64,000 bases of DNA from Flaviramulus sp. BrNp1-15 (GTDB lineage: Bacteria > Bacteroidota > Bacteroidia > Flavobacteriales > Flavobacteriaceae), in NCBI RefSeq assembly GCF_022259695.1, contig NZ_CP092099.1:852471-916470 (forward strand), given 5' to 3'. The position numbers and the translations under genes were made by a program. Below the pieces are notes generated by a model, which did no database searches, had not been told where the DNA came from, and saw only the letters and a list, made by a program, of their open reading frames with translations. Below, piece after piece: positions 42,758-51,040 of this stretch (the stretch's first letter is position 1; each line of letters starts with the position of its first letter).

Positions 42758-43855
42758 TTATTTTTCCGTGTTGAATGTCGGAAGGAATATATCATTCAAC
42801 ATTGCAAAAGGTAATTTATCCTCTTGAGAATTATAAGCGCCTCCAGTAAATACAACAACCATATCCAACTCTGGAAGAATCATAATATACTGACCTCCAT
42901 TTCCAGTTGCCGTTTTGGAAACAACAACTTTGCCCTTTACTTTAAATGGGATGTTCCACCAAAGATAACCATAGTCAATTCCTGTAATTTTGGTTTTCGG
43001 TGTAGTTGATTCCTTAATCCAATTTTCCGACACGATTTTTTTTCCGTTCCATTTCCCCTTATTGAGTAACAATTGTCCAATTTTTGCCATATCCCTTGAG
43101 GTCATATATAATCTTTTGCCAGATGGTATAATTTCTTTATCCGATGTATGTCCCCAATTTACATTATCAATTCCCATAGGACTGAATAAATATTTCTCAG
43201 CGAATTTGTCAATTGTCATTCCTGAAGCTTGACTTATTATTTCTGCGATTAAAACTACGCCCATTGAACAGTAATTTGACAATGCCCCTGGTTCATTAAC
43301 CATTGGTAAGTCAAGAGTATATTGAAGCCAATCCTTTTTTTTATAGACTTTGTCTTCTTGTCCTTTTGATTTTTTATTCCAATCGTTACAATCAAGTCCG
43401 CTGGACATAGTCAAGAGATTTTTGATGGTGATGTTATTCTTCCTCTTATCGAGATTTTTTTTGGGTATAGGATTTTTAAGATATTTTGATATTGGGTCGT
43501 TAATGTCTTCAATAAACCCTTTGTCAATTGCGATTCCCAATAAAATTGACCTTATGCTTTTCGTGATAGAACGAAGGTCGTGAGGTTGGTCTGCTGAATG
43601 TTCTTTAAAATACTCCTCAATAATCAGTCGGTCATTTTTTATCAATAAAACACTATGTATTTCGTTTGCTTTGTTTTTTAATTGGCTGAATGCCTTATAA
43701 ATTAGTGTTGTATCAACGTTTTGTGATTTTAAATTTTCCGTTTTCCATCCGTCCCCAAGTTCTTTCGGTTGCGAATAGGTATAGGTGTTCTGTCCATAGC
43801 AAAGTGAATTAACGAATAATACTAAGATTGTTAATGCTGCTATGTTTTTTTTCAT
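42758..43855 (-). CDS. Serine hydrolase, beta-lactamase/penicillin-binding-protein fold (class C-like)
   Basis: The 365-residue protein begins with a signal peptide (MKKNIAALTILVLFVNSLCYGQ). The SxxK motif is SITK in DLRSITKSIRSILLG. Further motifs are a Tyr-containing SNYCSMGVV block in the position of YxN and a C-terminal VSKTATGNGGQYIM in the position of the KTG/HxG motif. These mark the class C beta-lactamase/esterase/peptidase fold (PF00144). It need not hydrolyse antibiotics; esterases and D-aminopeptidases share the fold. It lies in a cassette-like segment with a leader repeat upstream and a palindrome downstream. Confidence 0.85.
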   Translation of the reverse strand: MKKNIAALTILVLFVNSLCYGQNTYTYSQPKELGDGWKTENLKSQNVDTTLIYKAFSQLKNKANEIHSVLLIKNDRLIIEEYFKEHSADQPHDLRSITKSIRSILLGIAIDKGFIEDINDPISKYLKNPIPKKNLDKRKNNITIKNLLTMSSGLDCNDWNKKSKGQEDKVYKKKDWLQYTLDLPMVNEPGALSNYCSMGVVLIAEIISQASGMTIDKFAEKYLFSPMGIDNVNWGHTSDKEIIPSGKRLYMTSRDMAKIGQLLLNKGKWNGKKIVSENWIKESTTPKTKITGIDYGYLWWNIPFKVKGKVVVSKTATGNGGQYIMILPELDMVVVFTGGAYNSQEDKLPFAMLNDIFLPTFNTEK

Positions 43856-43866
43856 AATAAAGGGGT

Positions 43867-43946
43867 AATGCGATGATATGAAGTCGTTCTATAATGACTT
43901 ATATCAATCGTTAAACGAAGTTAGTTGAAATTTTTTACAAAGTCAA
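43867..43946 (-). repeat. 80-bp leader repeat, copy 2 (upstream of beta-lactamase-fold gene)
   Basis: This is the reverse-complement copy of 25478-25557: same length, 3 mismatches in the 58 gene-proximal bases, and an imperfect palindrome (CGATTGATATAAGT against ACTTCATATCATCG). It ends 11 bases before the start codon at 43855, and its far end is 15 bases from the stop of the acyl-CoA dehydrogenase gene, so it precisely occupies the gap. Confidence 0.8.
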
Positions 43947-43960
43947 TAAGAAGTAGCTAA

Positions 43961-45103
43961 CTACTCCCTCAAAACACTTCTGGAAATCACAATTTTTTGA
44001 ATTTCGCTAGTGCCTTCATAAATCTGAGTAATTTTTGCATCACGCATTAAACGTTCTACATGGTATTCTTTAACAAAACCATTACCACCGTGTATTTGCA
44101 CCGCTTCAACGGTGTGTTCCATAGCAACTTTACTGGCATACAGTTTTGCCATGGCACTAGATTTATCGTAGTTGTTACCTTGGTCTTTATCCCAAGCAGC
44201 TTTCATAACAAGCATTCTAGCCGCTTCAATATCGGTATACATGTCTGCTAACTTAAAAGCAATAGCCTGATGGTTACAAATTTCGGTACCAAATGCTTTT
44301 CGTTCTTTCGAGTATTTTAAAGCTAACTCATAAGCGCCAGAAGCAATACCTAAAGCTTGTGCTGCAATTCCAATTCGTCCTCCAGAAAGCGTTTTCATTG
44401 CAAACTTAAAACCAAAACCGTCTTCACCAATTCTATTTTCTTTTGGCACTTTTACATCGTTAAATTGTAGAGTGTGTGTGTCACTTCCGCGGATTCCTAG
44501 TTTGTCTTCTTTAGGACCAATATGAAAACCTTCCATACCTTTTTCAACTATAAAAGCATTAATACCTTTATGCCCTTTTTCTCTATCGGTTTGCGCAATA
44601 ACTAAATACACATCAGAACGTCCGCCATTAGTAATCCAGTTTTTGGTACCATTAATAACGTAATGATCACCTTTATCTATAGCAGTAGTTTTTTGCGATG
44701 TAGCATCACTACCAGCTTCTGGTTCACTTAAACAAAATGCACCAACAAACTCGCCTGTAGCCAGTTTAGTTAAATATTTTTGTTTTTGTTCTTCGGTTCC
44801 ATAAGCTTCCAAACCATAGCAAACCAACGAATTATTTACAGAAACAATAACCGATGCAGAAGCATCAATTTTTGATAATTCTTCCATAATAAGCACATAC
44901 GAGATAGCGTCCATACCGCTTCCGCCGTATTTTGGGTCTACCATAATGCCCAAAAATCCTAAATCGCCCATTTTTTTTACCAATTCTTTTGGGAATTGTT
45001 GTTTGTTGTCGCGTTCTATAACGCCAGGAAGTAATTCGGTTTGAGCAAAATCGCGAGCGGCATCGCGTATCATCATATGTTCTTCTGAAAGACTAAAATT
45101 CAT
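43961..45103 (-). CDS. Acyl-CoA dehydrogenase
   Basis: The 380-residue protein fits the short/medium-chain acyl-CoA dehydrogenase family. It has the FAD/substrate-binding CLSEPEAGSDATS and the pattern NGTKNWITNGG in the beta-sheet domain. The SGGRIGIAAQALGIA block follows, and the C-terminal QIYEGTSEIQ contains the catalytic Glu position of the short-chain group. It removes two hydrogens from acyl-CoA in beta-oxidation or branched-chain amino-acid breakdown, passing electrons to ETF. No ETF gene is nearby. It is divergent from anmK, with about 94 bases between starts. Confidence 0.94.
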   Translation of the reverse strand: MNFSLSEEHMMIRDAARDFAQTELLPGVIERDNKQQFPKELVKKMGDLGFLGIMVDPKYGGSGMDAISYVLIMEELSKIDASASVIVSVNNSLVCYGLEAYGTEEQKQKYLTKLATGEFVGAFCLSEPEAGSDATSQKTTAIDKGDHYVINGTKNWITNGGRSDVYLVIAQTDREKGHKGINAFIVEKGMEGFHIGPKEDKLGIRGSDTHTLQFNDVKVPKENRIGEDGFGFKFAMKTLSGGRIGIAAQALGIASGAYELALKYSKERKAFGTEICNHQAIAFKLADMYTDIEAARMLVMKAAWDKDQGNNYDKSSAMAKLYASKVAMEHTVEAVQIHGGNGFVKEYHVERLMRDAKITQIYEGTSEIQKIVISRSVLRE

Positions 45104-45197
45104 AATTCGTAATTATATTATTGATTTGGTAAAAAATGTTTACAAATATAGCCTTTTAGTGTTAATTTTTCAATCGGGATTGTTATTTTTACCTCGT

Positions 45198-46262
45198 ATG
45201 AAAAAAAGTGAATACAATGTTATTGGGGTAATGTCTGGAACATCTTTAGATGGTATAGACCTAGTTGCGGTAAAATTTCAATTTAACAATTCATGGGATT
45301 TTAAAATCACACATTCTGAAACTGTAAGTTACAGTGAAGAATGGTATAATACATTAAAAAAATTAGTAACTTTTTCTATTGAAGATTTAAAGAAGATTGA
45401 TGTAGATTACACTAAATATCTTGCTGGTATTATTAAAAACTTCATCACAAAAAATACTTTAGAAAATATTGATGCCGTTTGCTCGCATGGTCATACTGCT
45501 TTACACCAACCGAAAAAAAAATTAACTTACCAAATAGGTAATTTACCAAACCTAACAAGTTTGTTGGGTGAGAAAGTGGTTTGCGATTTTAGAGTTCAAG
45601 ATGTTGAACTTGGTGGTCAAGGTGCGCCATTAGTGCCAATAGGTGATAAATTATTGTTTTTAGATTATGATTATTGTATCAATTTAGGAGGTTTTGCAAA
45701 TATTTCAACGGAAGTAGAAGACAATAGAATTGCGCATGATATTTGTCCGGTAAACATTGTTTTAAATCATTATGTGAGTAAACTTGGTTTTAATTATGAT
45801 GATGAAGGAAAAATAGCATCAACAGGAAAAATTAATCAGGAATTGTTAAACCAGTTAAATAATTTGTCGTTTTACAAAGAAAATTATCCAAAATCCTTAG
45901 GGTTAGAATGGGTAAATATGCATGTTTTTCCTCTTGTTGATAGTTTTAAATTAGAAGTTAAAGATGTTTTAAAAACTTTCGTAGAACATATTTCATTTCA
46001 AATAGCTTCAGAAATTAATAAAAAAAGCAACGCTACAGTTTTAATTACTGGCGGAGGCGTTTACAATACTTATCTAATAAATAGCTTAAAAACCTACACG
46101 GAGCATGTAATTGTGGTTCCTAACAATCAAATTGTAGAGTATAAAGAAGCTTTAATTTTCGCACTCTTAGGTGTGTTAAGACTCAGAAAACAAGTTAATT
46201 GCTTAAAAAGCGTAACAGGCGCAACAAAAGACCATAGTTCTGGTAAAATTTATCTACCTTAA
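45198..46262 (+). CDS. anmK: Anhydro-N-acetylmuramic acid kinase
   Basis: ATG 45198 (MKKSEYNVIGVMSGTSLDGID) gives 354 residues and places the ATP-binding GVMSGTSLDGID at the expected N-terminal position, so the longer reading from 45126 is rejected. Further AnmK blocks are CSHGHTALHQP, DFRVQDVELGGQGAPLVPIGD, and LITGGGVYNTYL. The enzyme phosphorylates and opens anhydro-MurNAc to MurNAc 6-phosphate in cell-wall recycling. It is divergent from the acyl-CoA dehydrogenase gene. No other recycling gene is adjacent. Confidence 0.92.
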   Translation: MKKSEYNVIGVMSGTSLDGIDLVAVKFQFNNSWDFKITHSETVSYSEEWYNTLKKLVTFSIEDLKKIDVDYTKYLAGIIKNFITKNTLENIDAVCSHGHTALHQPKKKLTYQIGNLPNLTSLLGEKVVCDFRVQDVELGGQGAPLVPIGDKLLFLDYDYCINLGGFANISTEVEDNRIAHDICPVNIVLNHYVSKLGFNYDDEGKIASTGKINQELLNQLNNLSFYKENYPKSLGLEWVNMHVFPLVDSFKLEVKDVLKTFVEHISFQIASEINKKSNATVLITGGGVYNTYLINSLKTYTEHVIVVPNNQIVEYKEALIFALLGVLRLRKQVNCLKSVTGATKDHSSGKIYLP

Positions 46263-46300
46263 AATTAATAAAAAATTAATCTAAAAGGCTTATAGTTTTT

Positions 46301-46308
46301 TATATTTG
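46301..46308 (+). promoter_or_regulatory. -7 promoter box upstream of the Glu/Leu dehydrogenase
   Basis: TATATTTG matches the TAnnTTTG consensus, 105 bases before the start at 46414, implying a leader of about 100 bases. A -33 element is not clear. Confidence 0.4.
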
Positions 46309-46413
46309 TTACTTACTAATTTAATACTTTCCTTATGAATCAGCTTTAGCAACACTTCAGTTAAAATTCCCAAAAATTAATTGTAAGCTAAAACGAATCA
46401 TAATATAATATTG

Positions 46414-47640
46414 ATGAAAGAATTATTAAAAAAGTACGAAAATAAAGAGCCAGAAATTGTTTTTAATTGGAAAGATTCTGAAACCGAGGCAGAAGGATGG
46501 GTGGTTATAAATTCATTACGAGGAGGAGCTGCTGGTGGTGGAACAAGAATGCGAAAAGGACTTGATATGAACGAAGTTTTATCGTTAGCAAAAACTATGG
46601 AGATTAAATTTACTGTCTCTGGTCCTCCTATTGGTGGTGCTAAGTCTGGTATTAATTTCGACCCACAAGACCCAAGAAAAAAAGGTGTTTTAGAACGTTG
46701 GTATAGTGCCGTATCTCCATTGCTTAAAAGTTATTATGGAACCGGAGGCGATTTAAATGTAGATGAAATTCATGAAGTTATTCCAATTACTGAAGAAAGT
46801 GGTGTTTGGCATCCGCAAGAAGGTGTTTTTAATGGGCATTTTAAACCCACTGAAGCTGATAAGATAAATAGAATAGGTCAATTAAGACAAGGTGTAATTA
46901 AGGTTATCGAAAATCCTGATTACACACCTAGTGTTTCAAAAAAATATACAATATCTGATATGATTACAGGTTTTGGAGTTGCCGAAGCTGTAAAACAGTA
47001 TTATAATGTTTATGGTGGTAGTATAAAAGGTAAGCGTGCCGTAGTTCAAGGTTTTGGAAATGTGGGAGCAGCAGCAGCTTTTTATTTATCGCAAATGGGA
47101 GCCAAAATAGTGGGTATAATTGATATTGTAGGCGGATTAATTAATGAAGATGGTTTTACTTTTGAAGAAATCACTAACTTGTTTCTAGCCAAAAAAGGGA
47201 ATAGTTTAGTGGCGGATAATTTAATTCCTTTTAATGAAATTAATGAGAGAATTTGGTCTATACAAACAGAAATTTTTGCACCTTGTGCAGCGTCACGATT
47301 AATCACTATTCATCAAATAGACGAAATGATTGATAGCGGTTTAGAAGTTATTTCTTGTGGTGCTAATGTGCCTTTTGCAGATAAAGAAATTTTCTTCGGA
47401 CCCATTATGGAGCATACCGATTATAAAGTGAGTTTAATTCCAGATTTTATATCAAATTGCGGTATAGCTCGTGTTTTTGCCTATTTTATGGAGCGTCGTG
47501 TACAAATGACAGACGAAGCTATATTTAATGATATATCTGAAACAATTAAGAAAGCAATTCAAAAAATTTATAATAAAAACAAATCAAAAACAGAGATTAG
47601 TGCCACTGCATTTGAGATAGCACTAAAACAACTTATTTAA
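46414..47640 (+). CDS. Glu/Leu/Phe/Val dehydrogenase family enzyme
   Basis: The 408-residue protein (start ATG 46414, one codon after a TTG) has the amino-acid-dehydrogenase catalytic block GGAKSGINFDP with the active Lys. The Gly-rich LRGGAAGGGTRMRKGLDMNEVLSLAKTM region comes before it, and a NAD(P)-binding GFGNVGAAAAF motif near residue 215. It performs reversible oxidative deamination of an amino acid (Glu or a branched-chain/aromatic one); the substrate is uncertain because the N-terminal domain is closer to the Leu/Val type in places. The nhaD gene follows 10 bases later, so they may be cotranscribed. Confidence 0.88.
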   Translation: MKELLKKYENKEPEIVFNWKDSETEAEGWVVINSLRGGAAGGGTRMRKGLDMNEVLSLAKTMEIKFTVSGPPIGGAKSGINFDPQDPRKKGVLERWYSAVSPLLKSYYGTGGDLNVDEIHEVIPITEESGVWHPQEGVFNGHFKPTEADKINRIGQLRQGVIKVIENPDYTPSVSKKYTISDMITGFGVAEAVKQYYNVYGGSIKGKRAVVQGFGNVGAAAAFYLSQMGAKIVGIIDIVGGLINEDGFTFEEITNLFLAKKGNSLVADNLIPFNEINERIWSIQTEIFAPCAASRLITIHQIDEMIDSGLEVISCGANVPFADKEIFFGPIMEHTDYKVSLIPDFISNCGIARVFAYFMERRVQMTDEAIFNDISETIKKAIQKIYNKNKSKTEISATAFEIALKQLI

Positions 47641-47650
47641 AAGAGAATTT

Positions 47651-49042
47651 ATGGAAGCAGCAATTATTTTGGTATTTGTAATGGGGTATTTAGCCATTAC
47701 TTTAGAGCATAGTATAAAAATAGACAAGTTAATACCCGCGTTAGTTATGATGGCTATATGTTGGGCATTAATTGCTTTAGGTATCGATGCTTTCCCGCAG
47801 TGGTTTGATTCAGGAAAACACTCCTTGTTAGAAGGTTTTGGAGATTATTCGCTTGAAGATAAAATGCATCTCATGGAAGAAACCTTATTACATCATTTAG
47901 GTAAAACTTCCGAGATATTAGTGTTTCTTTTAGGAGCTATGACCATTGTTGAAATTATAGATTACTTTGATGGGTTTTCAACAATTAAAAACTTTATTAA
48001 GACCAAAAGTAAAGTAAAAATATTATGGATTTTTTCAATTTTAGCGTTTATTTTATCTGCTATAATCGATAATCTTACAGCTACAATTGTACTTATATCT
48101 ATTCTACAAAAAATAGTAAAAGATAGAAGTGTTAGAATATGGTATGCAGGTTTAATTATTATTGCTGCAAATGCAGGTGGAGCATGGTCTCCAATTGGTG
48201 ATGTAACCACAACTATGCTTTGGATTGGTAAAAAAGTAACCACGGGTCATTTAATAGGCTATTTATTTATACCATCTTTATTATGTATGGCAGTACCATC
48301 TGCAATAGCATCTTTTTTACCAGCGTTTAAAGGCGAATTAGAAGTAGAAGAAGTTATAGAAAAAGAAAAATCTAGATTTAGTGGAACCATGTTGTACCTA
48401 GGTTTAGGAGCTATTATTTTTGTGCCTATTTTTAAGGTAATAACGCATTTACCTCCTTATGTTGGTATGATGTTATCTTTAGGTGTAGTTGCAGTTTTTG
48501 CTGAAATTTACAGTAGTTCTAAGTTTAGTATGACATCAGTTGATGCTAAGGAAAGTGATGCTCATGCACACCATAGCCCTGTGCATCATTCCTTATCTAA
48601 AATAGAATTACCAAGTATTTTATTCTTCTTAGGTATATTAATGGCAGTTGCAGCCTTAGAATCTTTAGGGATTTTATTTGGTTTTGCAGCATCATTACAA
48701 GACACCATGCCAATGCTTGGTACTGAGTTACATCACGGAGGCGTATCAGATTTAGTTGTGCTTTTATTAGGTGTAGGTTCTGCGGTAATAGATAATGTGC
48801 CGTTAGTAGCAGCAAGTTTAGGGATGTTCTCTGAACCTATCGATAATGAATTGTGGCATTTTATAGCGTATTCTGCTGGTACAGGAGGTAGTATGTTAAT
48901 TATAGGTTCGGCAGCTGGTGTTGTGGCAATGGGTATGGAAAAAATTGATTTTTTCTGGTACCTAAAAAAGATTTCTTGGTTAGCTTTAGCAGGGTTTCTT
49001 GTAGGAGCTGCAGCCTTTATGGTAACAAGAACATTGTTTTAA
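47651..49042 (+). CDS. nhaD: Sodium/proton antiporter NhaD
   Basis: The 463-residue integral membrane protein has about 11-12 helices. The NhaD-type motifs IIDNLTATIVLISIL, AANAGGAWSPIGDVTTTMLW and SAVIDNVPLVAASLGMF are present; the last is an ion-transporter-superfamily inverted-repeat counterpart. A His-rich loop (SDAHAHHSPVHHS, near residue 300) is notable. It exports Na+ or Li+ in exchange for H+. With the CPA1 antiporter at 41154, two Na+/H+ antiporters lie within 8 kb, as expected in a marine bacterium. It starts 10 bases after the dehydrogenase gene. Confidence 0.93.
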   Translation: MEAAIILVFVMGYLAITLEHSIKIDKLIPALVMMAICWALIALGIDAFPQWFDSGKHSLLEGFGDYSLEDKMHLMEETLLHHLGKTSEILVFLLGAMTIVEIIDYFDGFSTIKNFIKTKSKVKILWIFSILAFILSAIIDNLTATIVLISILQKIVKDRSVRIWYAGLIIIAANAGGAWSPIGDVTTTMLWIGKKVTTGHLIGYLFIPSLLCMAVPSAIASFLPAFKGELEVEEVIEKEKSRFSGTMLYLGLGAIIFVPIFKVITHLPPYVGMMLSLGVVAVFAEIYSSSKFSMTSVDAKESDAHAHHSPVHHSLSKIELPSILFFLGILMAVAALESLGILFGFAASLQDTMPMLGTELHHGGVSDLVVLLLGVGSAVIDNVPLVAASLGMFSEPIDNELWHFIAYSAGTGGSMLIIGSAAGVVAMGMEKIDFFWYLKKISWLALAGFLVGAAAFMVTRTLF

Positions 49043-49093
49043 TATAATTAAACACAAAAAGATACGTTATACAATTCAAACATTTAAAATTAT

Positions 49094-49795
49094 ATGCTAA
49101 ACATATTATTACAAGATACACAGGAAGGCTCTGAATTGTTAACAGATGGAGAATCTGTTGAAAAAACAATTTCTATAATAGAATTAATTAGTAGTGGTGG
49201 TGTTGCAGGACAAGTTATAATAGCTCTGTTGTTTTTATTACTAGTTGCAGCTATTTATATTTATTTTGAACGCATATTTGCTATAAAAGCAGCTTCGCAG
49301 GTTGATGCTAATTTTATGAATCAAATAAAAGACCATGTAAGTAATGGTAAAATTGATTCTGCTCAAATGCTTTGTGCTCAAGTAAATTCGCCAGTATCCA
49401 GATTAATTGGTAAAGGGATTTCTAGAATAGGAAAACCTTTGGCAGATATTAATACAGCTATTGAAAATGCAGGACGTTTAGAGATTTACGGATTAGAAAA
49501 AAATGTAAGTATTCTGGCAACTATTTCTGGAGCAGCTCCAATGATAGGGTTTCTTGGTACAGTAATTGGAATGATATTAGCAATATTTGAATTGGCTAAC
49601 GCCGGAGGAACTATTGAAATGGATGTTTTAGCAGGAGGTTTATATACTGCTATGACAACTACAGTTGCAGGTTTAATTGTGGGTATTGTAGCTTATATGG
49701 CATACAATCATTTAGTTGTTAAGACTGATAAAGTAGTTTATCAAATGGAGGCAAATTCATTAGAATTTTTAGATCATTTAAACGAACCTACATAA
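49094..49795 (+). CDS. exbB: MotA/TolQ/ExbB proton channel protein
   Basis: The 233-residue protein has three membrane helices (about 37-57, 137-160 and 185-208) and the ExbB/TolQ block SILATISGAAPMIGFLGTVIGMILAIFELA. With ExbD it forms the proton-driven motor that energises TonB. An unusual N-terminal extension before the first helix (about 35 residues, rich in acidic residues) is visible. The exbD gene follows with 1 base between, then tonB overlaps exbD by 1 base, a complete three-gene set. Confidence 0.93.
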   Translation: MLNILLQDTQEGSELLTDGESVEKTISIIELISSGGVAGQVIIALLFLLLVAAIYIYFERIFAIKAASQVDANFMNQIKDHVSNGKIDSAQMLCAQVNSPVSRLIGKGISRIGKPLADINTAIENAGRLEIYGLEKNVSILATISGAAPMIGFLGTVIGMILAIFELANAGGTIEMDVLAGGLYTAMTTTVAGLIVGIVAYMAYNHLVVKTDKVVYQMEANSLEFLDHLNEPT

Positions 49796-49796
49796 T

Positions 49797-50189
49797 ATGA
49801 ACTTTAGAGGAAGAAATAAAGTAACACCAGAATTCAATATGTCTTCTATGACAGATATTGTATTCTTGCTACTTATCTTTTTTATGATAGCTTCCACACT
49901 TGTTACCACAAATGCAATCGACATTTTATTACCAAAAGCAAGTGGTAAAACAGAAAATAAAAAGTCTGTTGCAGTAAGTATTAAAAAAGATTTAACTTAT
50001 TATATAGACCAAAAACGAGTTGGAGAAAGTGTTCTTGAAAATGAATTGCTTGCAGCACTTTCATCACAAGAAAAACCAACTATTGTTTTAAGAGCAGAAA
50101 AATCTGTACCTGTTGAAAATGTGGTTAAGGTTATGGATATTGCTAACCGAAATAAGTTTAAAGTAATTTTAGCTGTAAAGCCAAAATAA
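49797..50189 (+). CDS. exbD: Biopolymer transport protein ExbD/TolR
   Basis: The 130-residue protein has a single N-terminal membrane helix containing MSSMTDIVFLLLIFFMIASTLV, with the conserved Asp that carries protons, followed by a periplasmic domain (about 45-130) ending VVKVMDIANRNKFKVILAVKP. It is the stator partner of ExbB. The stop at 50189 overlaps the A of the tonB start by one base. Confidence 0.94.
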   Translation: MNFRGRNKVTPEFNMSSMTDIVFLLLIFFMIASTLVTTNAIDILLPKASGKTENKKSVAVSIKKDLTYYIDQKRVGESVLENELLAALSSQEKPTIVLRAEKSVPVENVVKVMDIANRNKFKVILAVKPK

Positions 50190-51037
50190 TGAAATACTTC
50201 GAAACAAAACATGAGCAAAATTCAGCAAAATTAACAGCATTAATAACTGTTATTATATTGCTTTTGTTGTTTGTTGTGGGTACAACTTATATGGATCCAC
50301 CAGAAGAATATGGTGTAGCAGTAAATTTTGGTAATACCAATTTTGGTAAAGGTAATGTTCAGCCAAAAGAACCTGTAAAATCTACGCCTCAAGAAATTAA
50401 CGAACCTCCACAACCTGAAGTTTCAAAAGCAGAACCTACAACATCTTCCGAGGTAAAAGAAGAAGTATTAACTGCAGATAATGCCGAGGAAATTGCTATA
50501 AAAAAACAAAAAGAAGCCGAGGCAAAGGCAAAAGCTATTGCAGATGCTAAAGCAAAAGCGGAAGCAGATAGAATAGCGAAAGAAAAACGAGAGCAAGAAG
50601 AAAAAAAGAAAAAACTAGATGCTTTAATTGGAGGTGTTAGTAAATCTGATGGTACTACTTCTGGTAGTGAAGGGAACGATAATAGAGCAGGAGATAAAGG
50701 GCAATTAGACGGCGATCCTTATGCGCCTAGTTATTTTGGTGGACAAGGAACAGGAAGCGGAGGCGTTGGTTATGGTTTAAATGGTAGAGGTAGAGCAACC
50801 TATAAAACGCTTAGACAAGATTGTAATGAATCGGGAATGGTAATTGTAAAAATTATTGTGAATCAAAGCGGAAATGTTATTGAAGCAGTACCTGGTGTTA
50901 AAGGAACAACCAATACATCACAATGTTTGCTGGAGCCTGCTAAAAAAATTGCACTTTCACACAAATGGCCAGCAGATTCTAAAGCACCTGCAAAACAAAT
51001 CGGTTTTGTAAAAGTAAACTTCAAATTAGGTCAGTAA
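50189..51037 (+). CDS. tonB: Energy transducer TonB
   Basis: The 282-residue protein has an N-terminal membrane helix (about 15-35), a Pro/Glu-rich and then Ala/Lys/Glu-rich rod (about 60-150, coiled-coil-like KQKEAEAKAKAIADAKAKAE), a Gly/Ser-rich linker, and a C-terminal TonB-like domain (RQDCNESGMVIVKIIVNQSGNVIEAVPG). It links inner-membrane ExbB/ExbD motion to outer-membrane TonB-dependent transporters. The Gly-rich stretch before the C-terminal domain is long compared with E. coli TonB. Confidence 0.9.
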   Translation: MKYFETKHEQNSAKLTALITVIILLLLFVVGTTYMDPPEEYGVAVNFGNTNFGKGNVQPKEPVKSTPQEINEPPQPEVSKAEPTTSSEVKEEVLTADNAEEIAIKKQKEAEAKAKAIADAKAKAEADRIAKEKREQEEKKKKLDALIGGVSKSDGTTSGSEGNDNRAGDKGQLDGDPYAPSYFGGQGTGSGGVGYGLNGRGRATYKTLRQDCNESGMVIVKIIVNQSGNVIEAVPGVKGTTNTSQCLLEPAKKIALSHKWPADSKAPAKQIGFVKVNFKLGQ

Positions 51038-51040
51038 TAC

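Noticed and set aside
42758-43855. Calling this an antibiotic-resistance beta-lactamase
   Set aside because: The fold and SxxK motif fit, but the YxN and KTG positions are not canonical, and many esterases and peptidases share this fold.
45126-45197. Upstream extension of AnmK
   Set aside because: The ATG at 45198 places the MSGTSLDGID motif in the standard position, and the extension is a hydrophobic stretch overlapping likely promoter DNA.
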